This document shows positions 12,405-23,999 of a stretch of 64,000 bases of DNA, piece after piece; the stretch's first letter is position 1; each line of letters starts with the position of its first letter. The stretch comes from Delphinus delphis (Eukaryota > Chordata > Mammalia > Artiodactyla > Delphinidae). A program made the translations under genes and the position numbers. The stretch is taken from assembly GCF_949987515.2 (NCBI RefSeq), contig NC_082694.2, positions 41,853,951-41,917,950 of the forward strand, given 5' to 3'. A model generated the notes under the pieces. The model did not search any database. It was not told where the DNA came from and was given only the letters and a program-made list of their open reading frames with translations.

Positions 12405-13045
12405 TCTTTCATTAATCAATTATTTAGTACAGGCTTACTATTTACTAGGCACTGTGCTAGGCACTGCATTGATAATGATTAACAAAAGAGACACATTCAT
12501 TATCTCCTTACGCTCACAGGTTAGTGGGAGAGATTATTAAACTCAAATTGTAGCAAGTGATTAGGAAGGAAAATTACACAGGTGTGTGAGAGCATGTAAT
12601 GGGGTACCAAGTATGAGAATATATCCAGGAAGAATTCTCTAAGGAAATGATGTTTGGGCTGTGATCTGAAGGGTGAATGGCTATTAATTGGGGGATTATT
12701 AGAGGGATAGGGTGACAACTAGAACCTTCTAGGAATAATATTATGTGAAAAGGAGAAAATATCTGGTAAACTGAAAGGAGCCAGTAAGTTTGAGCACACT
12801 GGACCAGAAGGAGAGAGGTCAGAGACAAGGCTGGGTCAGTAGTTAGTGCAGGTCATGAAAACCATGCGGTACATTAAGGTTTTGGTCTTTGTTCCTACAG
12901 TAGTAGGAAGCCATTGCATGGTTATAAATACTAGTGACTTCATGAAATTTGAGTTTTCAAAATATCACTCCGTTAAGCTGTGGAGAATGAATAGGAATGA
13001 CATGTCAGGCAGGTTAACTAGTTAAAGGGTTATTGCAGTGGCCCT
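12405..13045 (-). mobile_element. L2 LINE fragment, antisense
   Basis: 'ttactaggcactgtgctagg' starts the reverse complement of the L2 tail. Further in come 'ttgggctgtgatctgaaggg', 'gaaagg agccagtaag', 'gtaggaagccattgcatgg' and 'gcaggttaactagttaaagg', in consensus order. About 640 bp, diverged, non-coding. Confidence 0.75.
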
Positions 13046-13750
13046 TCCATCCTGTATTCTCTGTACTAATTGTAAACTCATGCCTGTTATTGCCTGGAGA
13101 TAAACATGTCTATCTAAAGACCCAGAACTGCCAGGTTTCCAGCTATTCCCACTTCTCCTAGTATATTAGAAAATGTGGCTGCATGGGTCTGACTTCCTAC
13201 ATGGTGAAAATTCCTACATGATGACAATTGGCTGGAGCTCTGAAGTGGTTGCCCTTCCCCTCCAAGATGACACGCCTGCCCTCCAGTTTTCCAGAGTCCT
13301 TACCACCTGCATCACTCACCTGTCTTGTCCTGTAGGCATTTATATTTTTGGCCTTGTCATTTCATTTGTGACGTAGCCTGAGTGTTGAACTTAGATTTTA
13401 AAGTAAAATTTATAATTTAGAAAATAATGTGATGATAATAATTACCTCGAATTCTGTTTTCTGAATACAGTAAAACTAATTGACTAGTAAAATAATGAAA
13501 ACATATCTACATATAAAAGCTAATGGACTTGTTAATTGATTTCCCCTAAATAAGAGTAACATATTAATAAATAATTTTTTAAAACCCTTATACTGACTAA
13601 ACTAGAGTCATCCCCAAATATTCAAAATAGAAAAATTACAATGAGAATATGCAAATATATGGAACTGGCATGTCAATCTCTTGTCAATCTTTTTGACTGA
13701 CAAACTGAAGTTAAGACATGTCATAAAAGCATAATGCATCCTTGAACAAT
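13046..13750. other. Intergenic stretch
   Basis: AT-rich, nothing recognised. The stretch 13400-13720 is particularly A/T-dense. Confidence 0.35.
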
Positions 13751-14600
13751 ATTGCCAGCTTCCATTTCTTTGGGAATGGGAAGCTACTGAAATTTCTTTA
13801 ATATTGTGTCTTTTTTTCCTTTTTTATCATTTCGCTTTTCCTAAAAGAAAACTTGTTAAGTTTATACATTTTCCTGAGTATTATTACAATATATTACATA
13901 TATCCACTCAGACACACACATATCAAGCATGTTGATTATGTCGTCCAGATCCTCTGTATTATTACTCGTTGTGTGTCTTTGAGCTGTCAGCTTCTGTTTC
14001 ATTTTAGTTATGTCGAATTCTACTTGTTTTGCCTCCTATAGTTTATTTGCTGAATGGTGTATTAAATATCATAACTTTTATAGATTCTTGGTAGATGTTT
14101 ATCTCTCATCAATGTGAATCATCTTGATTCCCTTTAGTTTATTCTGCTACACATTCGAATGTGTCTAATGCCAAATATTACCACTCCTGCTTTGTTCCTT
14201 TTCCTTCTCCCCTTCCTTTTCCTTCCTCTCTTTCTCTTTCTATCTTAGCATACTTCTATTATTTTTCACATCAGTTTATTTTCAAGTTTTGGTGTCATTT
14301 TACCTGGACCTCTCATGAGGAAAATTCCACTGACTTTTATTTAATTAGCTAATAACCAATTTGAGTATTATTGTCTTTTGTTGGGGGCATATCTCTCATT
14401 CACATTAGTATAATCGTTGATATGTTTGGTGTTATTTCTGACAACGTACCATATATTTTCCAATTTTTGTTGTTGTTTCCCTTTTTCTTTCTACATTTTT
14501 ACCAAATTAATCACATTTTATTTCACTTATTGTATTTCTTATAGAGCTTTGGATGTTCTGCCTTTAATTTCTAGTCTGTGATTGTGGGAAACGTCAGCAG
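13751..14600 (-). mobile_element. Ancient LINE-1 fragment, antisense
   Basis: Long T-rich plus-strand text with L1-antisense phrases: 'aatattaccactcctgctttgttcc' (endonuclease region of ORF2, antisense), 'ttttggtgtcattttacctgg', 'tatagagctttggatgttctgcc'. Highly mutated. It is probably the same old element that continues at 15430-16211 and 22193 onward, split by younger insertions. Confidence 0.5.
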
Positions 14601-14875
14601 TGGTCACCGACATTTCCTTCCTGTAAATAGGGGACATTATACACCCTTGCCCTTTTGAAGGTGAGCATGATGCTGTGACTTGATTTGTTACGTAGGGGCT
14701 GTAGTATTTGGGAGCCAGTATGTGGTTTCCCATGGTGTCCTTCTCTCTCTTTTTGCTTCCATGCCCTCTCCATCTGCAGCAGTGAACCCTGATGTCTCAT
14801 CTTGACGTGATGGCTTCAGGGATGATGTCAGCCTGGGTTCCTGTGTGACTATTATTATGCTTATGCTCCTGAGAT

Positions 14876-14890
14876 TTGGGCCTGCTTTTT
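14876..14890. repeat. Target-site duplication, left copy (CHR SINE at 14891)
   Basis: ttgggcctgcttttt here is repeated exactly at 15215-15229, bracketing the SINE. Confidence 0.9.
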
Positions 14891-15214
14891 TTTTTTTTAA
14901 TTAATTTATTATTTATTTATTTATTTATGGCTGCGTTGGGTCTTTGTTGCTGCATGCGGGTTTTCTCTAGTCACGGCGAGCGGGGGCTACTCTTCGTTTC
15001 GGTGTGAGGGTTTCTCATTGCGGTGGCTTCTCTTGTTGCGGAGCACGGGCTCTAGGCGTGCGGACTTCAGTAGTTGTGGCATGCAGGCTCAGTAGTTGTG
15101 GCTCACGGGCTTAGTTGCTCCGCAGCATGTGGGATCTTCCCGGACCAGGGCTCGAACCCGTGTCCCCTGCATTGGCAGGCGGATTCTTAACCACTGCGCC
15201 ACCAGGGAAGTCCC
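14891..15214 (-). mobile_element. CHR-type tRNA-Glu SINE, long form, antisense
   Basis: Read on the minus strand it starts 'gggacttccctggtggcgca' and contains A box 'tggcgcagtgg' and B box 'ggttcgagccc'. It continues through the tRNA-unrelated body (ctccgcaacaagagaagccac type) and ends in a (AAATA)n tail, visible as 'taatttattatttatttattt' at about 14899-14927. A perfect 15-bp target-site duplication flanks it. CHR SINEs are short non-autonomous retroposons transcribed by RNA polymerase III and mobilised by L1. This copy sits inside an older antisense L1. Confidence 0.93.
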
Positions 15215-15229
15215 TTGGGCCTGCTTTTT
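15215..15229. repeat. Target-site duplication, right copy
   Basis: Exact repeat of 14876-14890. Confidence 0.9.
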
Positions 15230-15429
15230 ACCACTACATTGCCTAGCCTCTCCCAACTGATACAACTGACTGCATTCAAAATGTTAACAAACATTGACAC
15301 ATATTTTCCATAAGGGCTCAGAAAATAATCAGCATTAGTAGCCTTTCCTTTCAGCCAGATAGGGCCTTTATTGTAATTTAATGTTTTCCTCTCACGTTTT
15401 CCGTCATCAAACAACTGTGTTGAAATCAG

Positions 15430-16211
15430 ACTGGATTTTCTCCCAGTGGCTTTTCTTAATATTATACCTAATCTGGTCTCTGAATCTTTATCTAATAAAC
15501 TATATTCACCACCATATTATCAACACTTAGTTTCACAGTGTCTTTGTTCATCACAAGTTTTTATATATTCGATTTCTACTTCCTAGAATTTAATTTTCAC
15601 TTAGCTGGAGAACATTCTTGAGAACTGTAGAGGGTGCATAGATAGTAAAATATCTGAAGCTTATTTATCCTTAAAACGTATTCTTTGCCCTTATATTTGA
15701 ATGGTAGTTTTTTTTTTTAATGCATATTTGGGTTTGGCAGTTTTCCCCTCAGGAGTTCTGGGCAAGTGCTCTGATATTTTCCATATGTAACTGAGAAGAC
15801 ACCTGAAAGTCTGGGTTTTTTTGTTTTTTTTTTTAAATTCTTTGCACGTAACTTCTATTTTTCTACTGAATTTGTGATAGTTTTTGTTTACCAATGATGT
15901 TGATAGATTTTTAATGACTCCATTTTTATTCTTCCAGAGCAATCAATAGACTCTTTTCTATTTGACAAATTGTCTTTTTTAAGTTCAGAGAAATGTGCTT
16001 CTATCTTTTCCTTGACTATTTCTTTACTTCTTTATGTCTCTGCTTCTAAAAATTTTTTTTGATAAGTATTTTCTCTTACTTGTCTCTCATAAGTTTATCT
16101 TTGTCTTTTTGCCCCGCATTTCGGGAATATCCAACTTGATATTCCAGACCCTTTTTCTTTAGCATAACTAGTAAAAAATTCAGCCCCTCTATTGTTTTTT
16201 GTTTATAAATC
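15430..16211 (-). mobile_element. Ancient LINE-1 fragment, antisense (left of nested L1)
   Basis: T-rich plus-strand text with 'cattcttgagaactgtag', 'ttcttccagagcaatcaatag' and 'ttccagaccctttttctttag'. It resembles the antisense 5'UTR/ORF1 area of an old L1. The full-length L1 at 16230 interrupts it, and similar text resumes at 22193. Confidence 0.45.
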
Positions 16212-16229
16212 ATGATACTAATATTTCTA
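16212..16229. repeat. L1 target-site duplication, left copy
   Basis: The 18-mer atgatactaatatttcta is identical to 22175-22192. It marks the 3' boundary of the minus-strand L1. Confidence 0.95.
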
Positions 16230-16588
16230 TTTTTTTAAAATAGATCTTTATTGGAGTATATTTGCTTCACAATACTGTGTTAGTTTCTGTTGTACACCAA
16301 GGTGAATCAGCCATATGCATATATAAGTCCCCATATCCAATCCCTCTTGAGCCTCCCTCCCACCCTCCCTATCCTACCCCTCTAGGTGGTCACAAAGCAC
16401 CGAGCTGATCTCCCTGTGCTATGTGGCTGCTTCCCACTAGCTAACTATTTTACATTTGGTAGTGTATATATGTCGATGCTACTCTCACTTTGCCCCAGCT
16501 TCCCCCTCCCACCCCATGTCCTCAAGTCCATTCTCTATGTCTATATTCCTGCCCTGCAACTAGGTTCCTCAATACCATTTTTTTTTTT

Positions 16589-19500
16589 TTAGATTCCATA
16601 TATATGCGTTAGCATACGGTATTTGTTTTTCTCTTTCTGACTTACTTCACTCTGTATGACAGACTCTAGGTCCATCCACCTCACTACAAATAACTCAATT
16701 TCATTTCCTTTTATGGCTGAGTAATATTCCATTGTATATATGTGCCACATCTTCTTTATCCATTCATCTGTCGATGGACACTTAGGTTGCTTCCATGTCC
16801 TGGCTATTGTAAATAGTGCTGCAATGAACATCGTGGTACATGTCTCTTTTTGAATTATGGTTTTCTCAGGGTATATGCCCAGTAGTGGGATTGCTGGGTC
16901 ATATGGTAGTTCTATTTTTAGTATTTTAAGGAACCTCCATACTGTTTTCCATTGTGGTTGTATCAATTTACATTCCCACCAAGAGTGCAGGAGGGTTCCC
17001 ATTTTACCACACCCTTTCCAGCATTTATTGTTTCTAGATTTTTTGATAATGGCCATTCTGACTAGGTGAGGTGATACCTCATTGTAGTTTTGATTTGCAT
17101 TTCTTTAATAATTGGTAATGTTGAGCATCTTTTCATGTGCCTCTCAGCCATATGTATATCTTCCTTGGTGAAATGTCTATGTAGGTCTTCTGCCCATTTT
17201 TTAATTGGATTGTTTGTTTTTTTGATATTGAGCTCCATGAGCTCTTCATATATTTTGGAAATTAATCCTTTGTCTGTTGTTTCATTTGCAAATATTTTCT
17301 CCCATTCTGAGGGTTGTATTTTTTCTTGTTTGTGGTCTCCTTTGCTGAGCAAAAGCTTTTAAGTTTAATTAAGTCCCATTTGTTTATTTTTCTTTCCATT
17401 ACTCTAGGAGGTGGGTCAAAAAAGAACTTGCTGTGGTTTATGTTAAAGAGTGTTTTTCCCATGTTTTCCTCTAAGAGTTTTATAGTGTCTGGCCTTACAT
17501 TTAGGATTTTAAACCGTTTTGAGTATATTTTTGTGTATGGTGTTAGGGACTGTTCTAATTTCATTCTTTTACATGTAGCTGTCCAGTTTTCCCAGCACCA
17601 CTTATTGAAGAGGCTGTCTTTTCTCCATTGTATGTTCTTGCCTCCTTTGTTGTAAATTAGGTGACCATATGTGCATGGGTTTATCTCTGGGCATTCTATC
17701 CTGTACCATTGATCTATATTTCTGTTTCTGTGCCAGTACCATACTGTCTTCATTACTGTAGCTTTGTAGTATAGTTTGAAGTCAGGTAGCTTGATTCCTC
17801 TAACTCCGTTTTTCTTTCTCAAGATTGCTTTAGCTCTTCGGGGTCTTTTGTGTTTCCATATGAATTGTAAAATTTTTTATTCTAATTCTGTGAAGAATAC
17901 CATTGGTAGTTTGAGAGGGATTGCATTGAATCTGTAGATTGCCTTGGGTAGTATAGTCATTTTCACAATATTGATTCTTCCAATCCAAGAACATGGTATA
18001 TTTTTCCATCTGTTTAGGTCACCTTTGATTTCTTTCATCAGTGTTTTATAGTTTTCTGAGTAAAAGTCTTTTGCCTCCTTAGGCAGGTTTATTCTTAGGT
18101 ATCTTATTCTTTTTGTTGCAATAGTAAATGGGATTGTTTCCTTAATTTCTCTTTCTGATTTTTAGTTGTTGGTGTATACAAATGCCAGAAATTTGTGTAT
18201 TAATTTTGTATCCTACAACTTTACCAAATACATTGATTAGTTCTGGTAGTTTTCTGGTGGCATCTTTAGCATTTTCTATGTACACTATTGTGTCATCTGC
18301 AAACAGTGACAGTTTTACTTCTTCTTTTCCAATTTGTATTCCTTTTATTTCTTTTTCTTCTCTGATTACCATGACTAGGACTTCGAAAACTATGTTGAAT
18401 AATAGTGGTGAGAGTGGACATCCTTGTTTTGTTCCTGATCTTAGAGGAAATGCTTTCAGTTTTTCACCATTGAGAATGATGTTTGCTGTGGGTTTGTCAT
18501 ATATGGTCTTTATTATGTTGAGGTGGGTTCCCTCTGTGCCCATTTTCTGGAGAGTTTTTATCATAAATGGGTGTTGAATTTTGTCAGAAACTTTTTCTGC
18601 ATCTATTGAAATGATCATATGGTTTTTATTCTTTAATTTGTTAATGTGGTGTATCACATTGATTGATTTGTGTGTATTAAAGAATACTTGCATCCCTAGG
18701 ATAAATCCCACTTGGTCATGGTGTATGATCCTTTTAATGTGTTGTTGGATTCTGTTCGCTAGTATTTTATTCAAGATTTTTGCATCTATGTTCATCCGTG
18801 ATATTGGCCTGTAATTTTCGTTTTTGGGGGATGTCTTTTTCCGGTTTTGGTATCACGGTGATGGTGGCTTCATAGAATGAATTTGGGAGTGTTTCTCCCT
18901 CTGCAATTTTTTGGAAGAGTTTGAGAAGGATTGGTGTTAGCTCTTCTCCAAGTGTTTGATAGAATTCCCCTGTGAAGCCATCTGGTCCTGGACTTTCGTT
19001 TGTCAGAAGATTTTTAATTATAGTTTCAATTTCATTACTTGTGATAGGTCTGTTTATATTTTCTAATTCTTCCTGGTTCAGTCTTGGAAAATTGGACCTT
19101 TCTAAGAATTTATCCATTTCTTCGTGGTTTTCCATTTTATTGGCATATGGTTGTTTGTAGTAGTCTCTTATAATCCTTTGTATTTCTGCACTGTCCATTG
19201 TGATTTCTCCTTTTTCATTTCTAATTTTACTGATTTGCATCCTCTCCCTTTTTTTCTTGATGAGTCTGGCTATGGGTTTATCAGTTTTGTTTATCTTGTC
19301 AAAGAACCAGCTTTTACTTTTATTGATCTTTGCTATTGTTTTCTTCATTTCTATTTCATTTATTTCTGCTCTGATCTTTATGATTTCTTTCCTTCTATTG
19401 ACTTTGGGTTTTCTTTGTTCTTCTTTCTCTGCTTGTTTTAAGTGTAGGGTTAGATTGTTTATTTGAGATTTTTCTTGTTTCTTGAGGTGAGATTGAATTG

Positions 19501-20395
19501 CTATAAACTTTGGTCTTAGAACTGTTTTTGCTGTGTCCCATAGGTTTTGGGTCATCGTGTTTTTGTTGTCATTTGTTTCTATGTATTTTTTAATTTCTTC
19601 CTTGATTTCTTCAGTGATCTCTTGGTTGTTTAGTAGTGCACTGTTTAGCCTCCATGTATTTGTGGTTTTTATCGTTTTTCTCCTGCAATTGATTTCCAGT
19701 CTCATAGCATTGTGGTCAGAAAAGATGCTTGATACGATTTCAATTTTCTTAAATTTTCCAAGGCTTGATTTGTGACCCAAATGTGATCTATCACGCAGAA
19801 TGTTCCATGTCCACTTGAGAAGAAAGTGTATTACTCTGCTTTCGGGCAGAATGTTCTATAAATATCATTTAAATCTATCTGGTCTATTGTGTCATTTAAA
19901 GCTTGTGTTTCCTTATTTATTTTCTCTTTGGATGATATGTCCATTGGTGTAAGTGGTGTGTTAAAGCCCCCTACTATTATTGTGGTACTGTAAATTTCTC
20001 CTTTCATGGTTGTTAGCATTTTCCTTATGTACTTAGGTGCTCCTCTGTTGGGTGCATAAACATTTATAATTGTTATATCTTTGTCTTGGATTGATCCCTT
20101 GATCATTATGTAGTGTCCCTCCTTATCTCTTGTAACAGTCTTTATTTTAAAGTCTATTTTATCTGATATTAGTATTGCTACTGCAGCTTTCTTTAGATTT
20201 CCATTTGCATGGAATATCTTTTTCAATCCCTTCACTTTCAGTCTGTACGTGTCCCTAGGTCTGAAGTGGGTCTCTTGTAGACAGCATATATATGGGTCTT
20301 GTTTTTGTATCCTGGACAGCTGTGTGTCTTTTGGTTGAGGCATTAAAGCAATTTACATTCAAGATTATTATCAATATGTATGTTCCTATTACCAT
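16589..20395 (-). pseudogene. L1 ORF2 (endonuclease-reverse transcriptase), decayed
   Basis: ORF2p normally nicks the target DNA with an APE-type endonuclease and primes reverse transcription from it. Here the start ATG is at 20395-20393 (reads MVIGTYI), followed by a frameshift near 20320. The endonuclease part keeps LQETH, but the catalytic GDFN motif reads GGFN (codon at 19968-19966). A TAA stop lies at 19833-19831, then a frameshift near 19785. The SDHNA endonuclease motif survives just after it. A frameshift near 18780-18800 separates the N-terminal linker from the reverse transcriptase, whose catalytic FADD is intact (18303-18292). Further breaks occur near 18140, between 18140 and 17822, near 17340, and at a TAG near 17065. 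The C-terminal cysteine cluster C-x3-C-x7-H-x4-C is preserved (about 17024-16968). The natural stop is at 16589-16591. About 3.8 kb, the usual ORF2 length. Confidence 0.95.
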
Positions 20396-20453
20396 TTTCT
20401 TAATTGTTTTGGGTTTGTATTTGTGGGTCTTTTTCTTCTCTTGTGTTTCCCGC

Positions 20454-21205
20454 CTAGAGAAGTTTCTTTAGCATTTGTTGTAAAGCTGGTTTGGTGGTGC
20501 TGAATTCTCTTAGCTTTTGCTTGTCTGAAAAGCTTTTGATTTCTCTGTCAAATCTGAATGAGATCCTTGGTGGGTAGAGTAATCTTGGTTGCAGGTTTTT
20601 CTCCTTCATCACTTTAAATATGTCCAGCCAGTCCCTTCTGGTTTGCAGAGTTTCTGCTGAAAGATCAGCTGTTAACCTTATGGGAATTCCCTTGTGTGTT
20701 ATTTGCTGTTTTTCCCTTGATGCTTTTAATATGTTTTCTTTGTATTTAATTTTTGACAGTTTGATTAATATGTGTCTTGGTGTGTTTTTCCTAGGGTTTA
20801 TCCTGTATGGGACTCTCTGTGCTTCCTGGACTTGGGTGACTATTTCCTTTCCCACGTTAGGGACGTTTTCCACTATAATCTCTTCAAATATTTTCTCAGA
20901 CCCTTTCTTTTTCTCTTCTTCTTCTGGGACCCCTATAATTCGAATGTTGGTGCATTTAGTGTTGTCCCAGAGGTTTCTGAGATTGTCTTCAATTCTATTC
21001 ATTCTTTCTTCTTTATTCTTTCTTTGTTCTTTAGTTCTTCTAGATCTTTGTTAAACATTTCTTGTATTTTCTCAATCCATGCCTCCATTCTAGTTCCCAG
21101 ATTCTGGATCATCTTTACTATCATTACTCTGAATTCTTTTTCAGGTAGACTGCCTATATCCTCTTCATTTATTTGGTCTTGTAGGTTTTTACCTTGCTCC
21201 TTCAT
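20454..21205 (-). pseudogene. L1 ORF1 (RNA-binding chaperone), decayed and shortened
   Basis: ORF1p forms trimers through a coiled coil and coats L1 RNA. The reading frame opens at ATG 21205 (MKEQGKNLQDQ, preceded in frame by TAG) and runs 68 codons. A frameshift near 21000 leads to a 182-codon frame starting MNRIEDNLRNLW. That frame holds the RRM (NIRIIGVPEEEE), the RTPRH-like NTPRHILIK segment, and the C-terminal domain (RLTADLSAETLQTRRDW) up to the stop at 20454. About 250 codons in all, against roughly 300-340 in related L1s. The missing part is the middle and C-terminal coiled coil between LEELKNK and the RRM. Confidence 0.92.
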
Positions 21206-22174
21206 CTATGACATATTTTTTTGCTATCTCATTTTTTTTTTTTTTTTTAATGAGGTGGATTGTGTTCCTGTCTTACTGGTTGTTTGGCCTGAGGTTTCCA
21301 ACACTGGAGCTTGTAGACTGTTGGGTAGAGCTAGGTCTTAGTGCTGAGATGAGGACATCCGTGAGACCTCACTCCAATGAATATTCCCTGGGGTCTGAGT
21401 TTCTCTGTTAGTCTAGTGGTTCGGACTCAGAGCTCCCACCACAAGAGCTTTAGTCTGACCCCTGGCTCATGAACCAAGATCCTGCAAGCTGCATGGAGTT
21501 GAAAAAAAAAAAAAGAACAGTAACAAAATAAAAAATAAAATTAGACTAGGAAACTAACAGACATGTTAGATAGAATATAAAAATAAAAATATAGATGAAA
21601 CAACAACCGGAAGGTATAACAGTACCACAGTAGTAAGAAAGAGGAGGAGGGAAAAGAAAAAAACAAAGGGGGGGGAGGCCTTGGCTGTGGAGGGCGGGGC
21701 CTAAGCAAGAATGAGGTTTGGGCAGTAGGTGGGGCCAATGCTCAGAACCTACAGGGCTGGAAAAGGCCATGGGGGCTGTGGGAGGTGGGGCTTAGGCTCA
21801 AGGAACAGAAGAGGCCCAGGCCTGTCCCCCACCCCTGGTCTCAGAGGTCAGGGGACCTTACCTGGGAGTCCAGCAGGCTTCCTGGGCTCGAGTGGGTGGC
21901 GCAATCACCCTCCACCCCTCTCCTGCTCCTCCCAGAGGGCCCTTCCCACCTTCCTCTCCTGATCTTCCCAGCCTCAGGAGCACTGATCCTTTCTGACCTC
22001 CACTTCTCCTCCCCTCTCAGTCCCTCCACGTCCTACCGGTTCACTTGGGGATTTCTCTCATATTCTTGGGCATCAGGGTCCCCCACCAGCAGCCAGCAGG
22101 TGCCCTAGCTGTGGGGAGATGCTAACTCAGCGTATTCCCACACCACCATCTTCTCTAACATGTATTTTTAAAAA
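21206..22174 (-). promoter_or_regulatory. L1 5'UTR / internal promoter region
   Basis: GC-rich on the minus strand, especially 21655-22130, with gggcgggg-type boxes (for example 'ggagggcggggcctaag' on the plus strand near 21690) and a YY1-like agaagatggtgg at about 22143-22154. L1s carry a Pol II promoter in this part. Poly-A runs near 21228-21250 and 21501-21514 interrupt it. The first about 18 nt at the very 5' end (22174-22157) are AT-rich and precede the expected L1 start. Confidence 0.7.
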
Positions 22175-22192
22175 ATGATACTAATATTTCTA
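22175..22192. repeat. L1 target-site duplication, right copy
   Basis: Exact 18-base repeat of 16212-16229, marking the 5' boundary of the L1. Confidence 0.95.
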
Positions 22193-22860
22193 ATGTCCAA
22201 GAATTCTGATTGCTTCTTTCTCATAGTAACCTTTAAATTTTTTCTTTTAGCAGAGGAGATATTCCTTTATGGTTTGGAGTCTTGAGTTATGTGGGAAAAT
22301 TAACTTTTTATTCTATGCGTATCTCTTCTTTTTCAGCACTGTTAGTTTTCACTATCAATTAGATTCCATCTACATTGTATCTTCCAGAAGTTCATCAAAT
22401 ATGATGATAGTATTTTTTTTCTATCAAGTTGTCTTGAATGATTACTGATTCATTCCTATTTTTACATTTTGCTATCATTTCAATGGCTACTGGGAGTTGG
22501 TAGTGATGAATTCATATGTCTTCAGGTATTTTGACCCAATGTAGAAACTTCGTATTTATAATATCTTCATATTCTAAAATTATTTGGATATACAGGCCTC
22601 TTATAATATGCCTCATTTTTACACATGCTGTCAAAAATTATATTATGGGGTACTTAATGCTACAAGATGGTTCTGAGATATAATCCTCTTCAGTTAATAT
22701 TAGTGAAGTTTACTCTGTGCAGGGGACAGAATTGAGACAAGAATTTTCATTTTTACTCCTAATATTTGCTGTCCCATTTTAGACCATGAGATGTCCTTCT
22801 TCAATCCTTATAGACTATATTCCTTACCCCATGACCGAGTCTTGGTAGATATGTTCTGAA
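22193..22860 (-). mobile_element. Ancient LINE-1 fragment, antisense (right of nested L1)
   Basis: Continues the old antisense L1-like text that stops at 16211: 'agcagaggagatattccttt', 'tatggtttggagtcttgag', 'agcactgttagttttcac'. Diverged, no ORF; the right boundary is unclear. Confidence 0.4.
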
Positions 22861-23456
22861 ACACATTTTTGATAGTCTGCCCTCTCCACGCTTTATAATT
22901 AGGTGGGGGGAATGATCAGGTTAATTTAACATTTCCAATAATCTGTGTAAGTTCTAAACACAGATAGTGCGTGATTTCTTTTCTCTGTGAGATTCAGTCT
23001 TTACATATGCTGAACTTTGTGCCGAAAATTAACGGCACTTTCAGCAGGCAGTGTCTTGTCTTTTCTTCCCCACTAGTGATGATGAACTCACACTTATACC
23101 TTGAGAATCACATGTCAAGTCCCATCAAGTCCATGATTTTAATATGCATAAGTTGGCCTAGAGATACTCAGACTGTGACCAGGAAATTGAACCTATAATC
23201 ATCATCATCATCGTATTGTTATTCTGAATTCAATAGCACTACCGAAAAGACAAGAGATAGACCTCATACATTTAATGTGTTTACTTTTGAAAGTTTAAAA
23301 AACTTTCCTCAAAAATGTAACTTAGCTCAAGAAAAAAGAATTATGACATATTAAAGATTCTGTTTAATAGAATGAAAAAAAAACACTAGACTGGTAGAAG
23401 TCAAGAAACAATTTCTTGAATTAATTCTGTTACTATTTGAATGACTTTGATGAGAA
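22861..23456. other. Intergenic stretch
   Basis: No gene or confident repeat. An (atc)n-like run sits near 23198-23212. Confidence 0.35.
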
Positions 23457-23957
23457 AGAAGGAGATCCTGCGATTTGCAATAACATGAATGGACTTCGAG
23501 GGCATTATGCTAAGTGAGATAAGTCAGACAGAGAAAGACAAAGATATTGTATGATGTCACTTATATGTGGACTGTAAAAAAAAAGCTGAACTTGTAGAAA
23601 CAGAGAGTAGAATCGTGGGTGCCAGGGGCTGGTGGTTGGGGGAACTGGGGAGATGTTGGTCATAGGATATAAACTTGCAGTTGGAAGATGAATAAGCTCT
23701 GGAGATCTAAGGCATTTAGATCACAATCTAAGCATTGTGATTATAGTTAACAATACTGTGTCATATACTTCAAAATTTCTAAAAGACTAGATCATAAATC
23801 TCACCACAAAAAAGAAATGATTATTCTGTGACATAATGAAGATGCTAGCTAAAGCTATGGTGGTAATCATATTGTAATATATACATATATCAAATCAACA
23901 TATTGTACACCTTAAACTTACACAGTATTATATGTCAATTACATCTTTAAAAAATGA
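23457..23957 (+). mobile_element. L1 (L1MA/L1MB-age) 3' end, sense
   Basis: 'gcaataacatgaatggac', 'ggcattatgctaagtgagataagtcagacagag', 'gggtgccaggggctgg', 'aattgtacaccttaaac'-type text ('attgtacaccttaaactta') and 'tgtcaattacatctttaaaa' give the last ORF2 codons and 3'UTR of a mammalian L1 from before the cetacean radiation. Confidence 0.85.
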
Positions 23958-23999
23958 TATACACTGATATCATTAAAAGAAATTCCATTAAAAATTGAA

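Larger units (their letters stand above)
16230..22174 (-). mobile_element. Full-length LINE-1 retrotransposon (cetartiodactyl type), inactive
   Basis: About 5.95 kb with every L1 segment in order on the minus strand: GC-rich 5'UTR (about 22174-21206), ORF1 remnant (21205-20454), a short spacer, ORF2 remnant (20395-16589), and 3'UTR with the tail 'ccaataaagatctatttt' plus only about 7 A. A perfect 18-bp target-site duplication (16212-16229 and 22175-22192) proves integration by target-primed reverse transcription. The target was an older antisense L1. The 5' end carries agaagatggtgg, close to the YY1-type aagatggcgg motif of L1 promoters with the CpG decayed. Both ORFs are broken by frameshifts and stops, so it cannot move by itself. 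Confidence 0.96.

Noticed and set aside
19124..19775. Plus-strand frames with predicted transmembrane-like segments
   Set aside because: Antisense of L1 ORF2; no independent support.
20772..21341. 189-codon plus-strand hydrophobic frame resembling a membrane protein
   Set aside because: It is antisense to L1 ORF1/5'UTR. Phe/Leu-rich peptides are expected from the reverse complement of A-rich L1 sequence.
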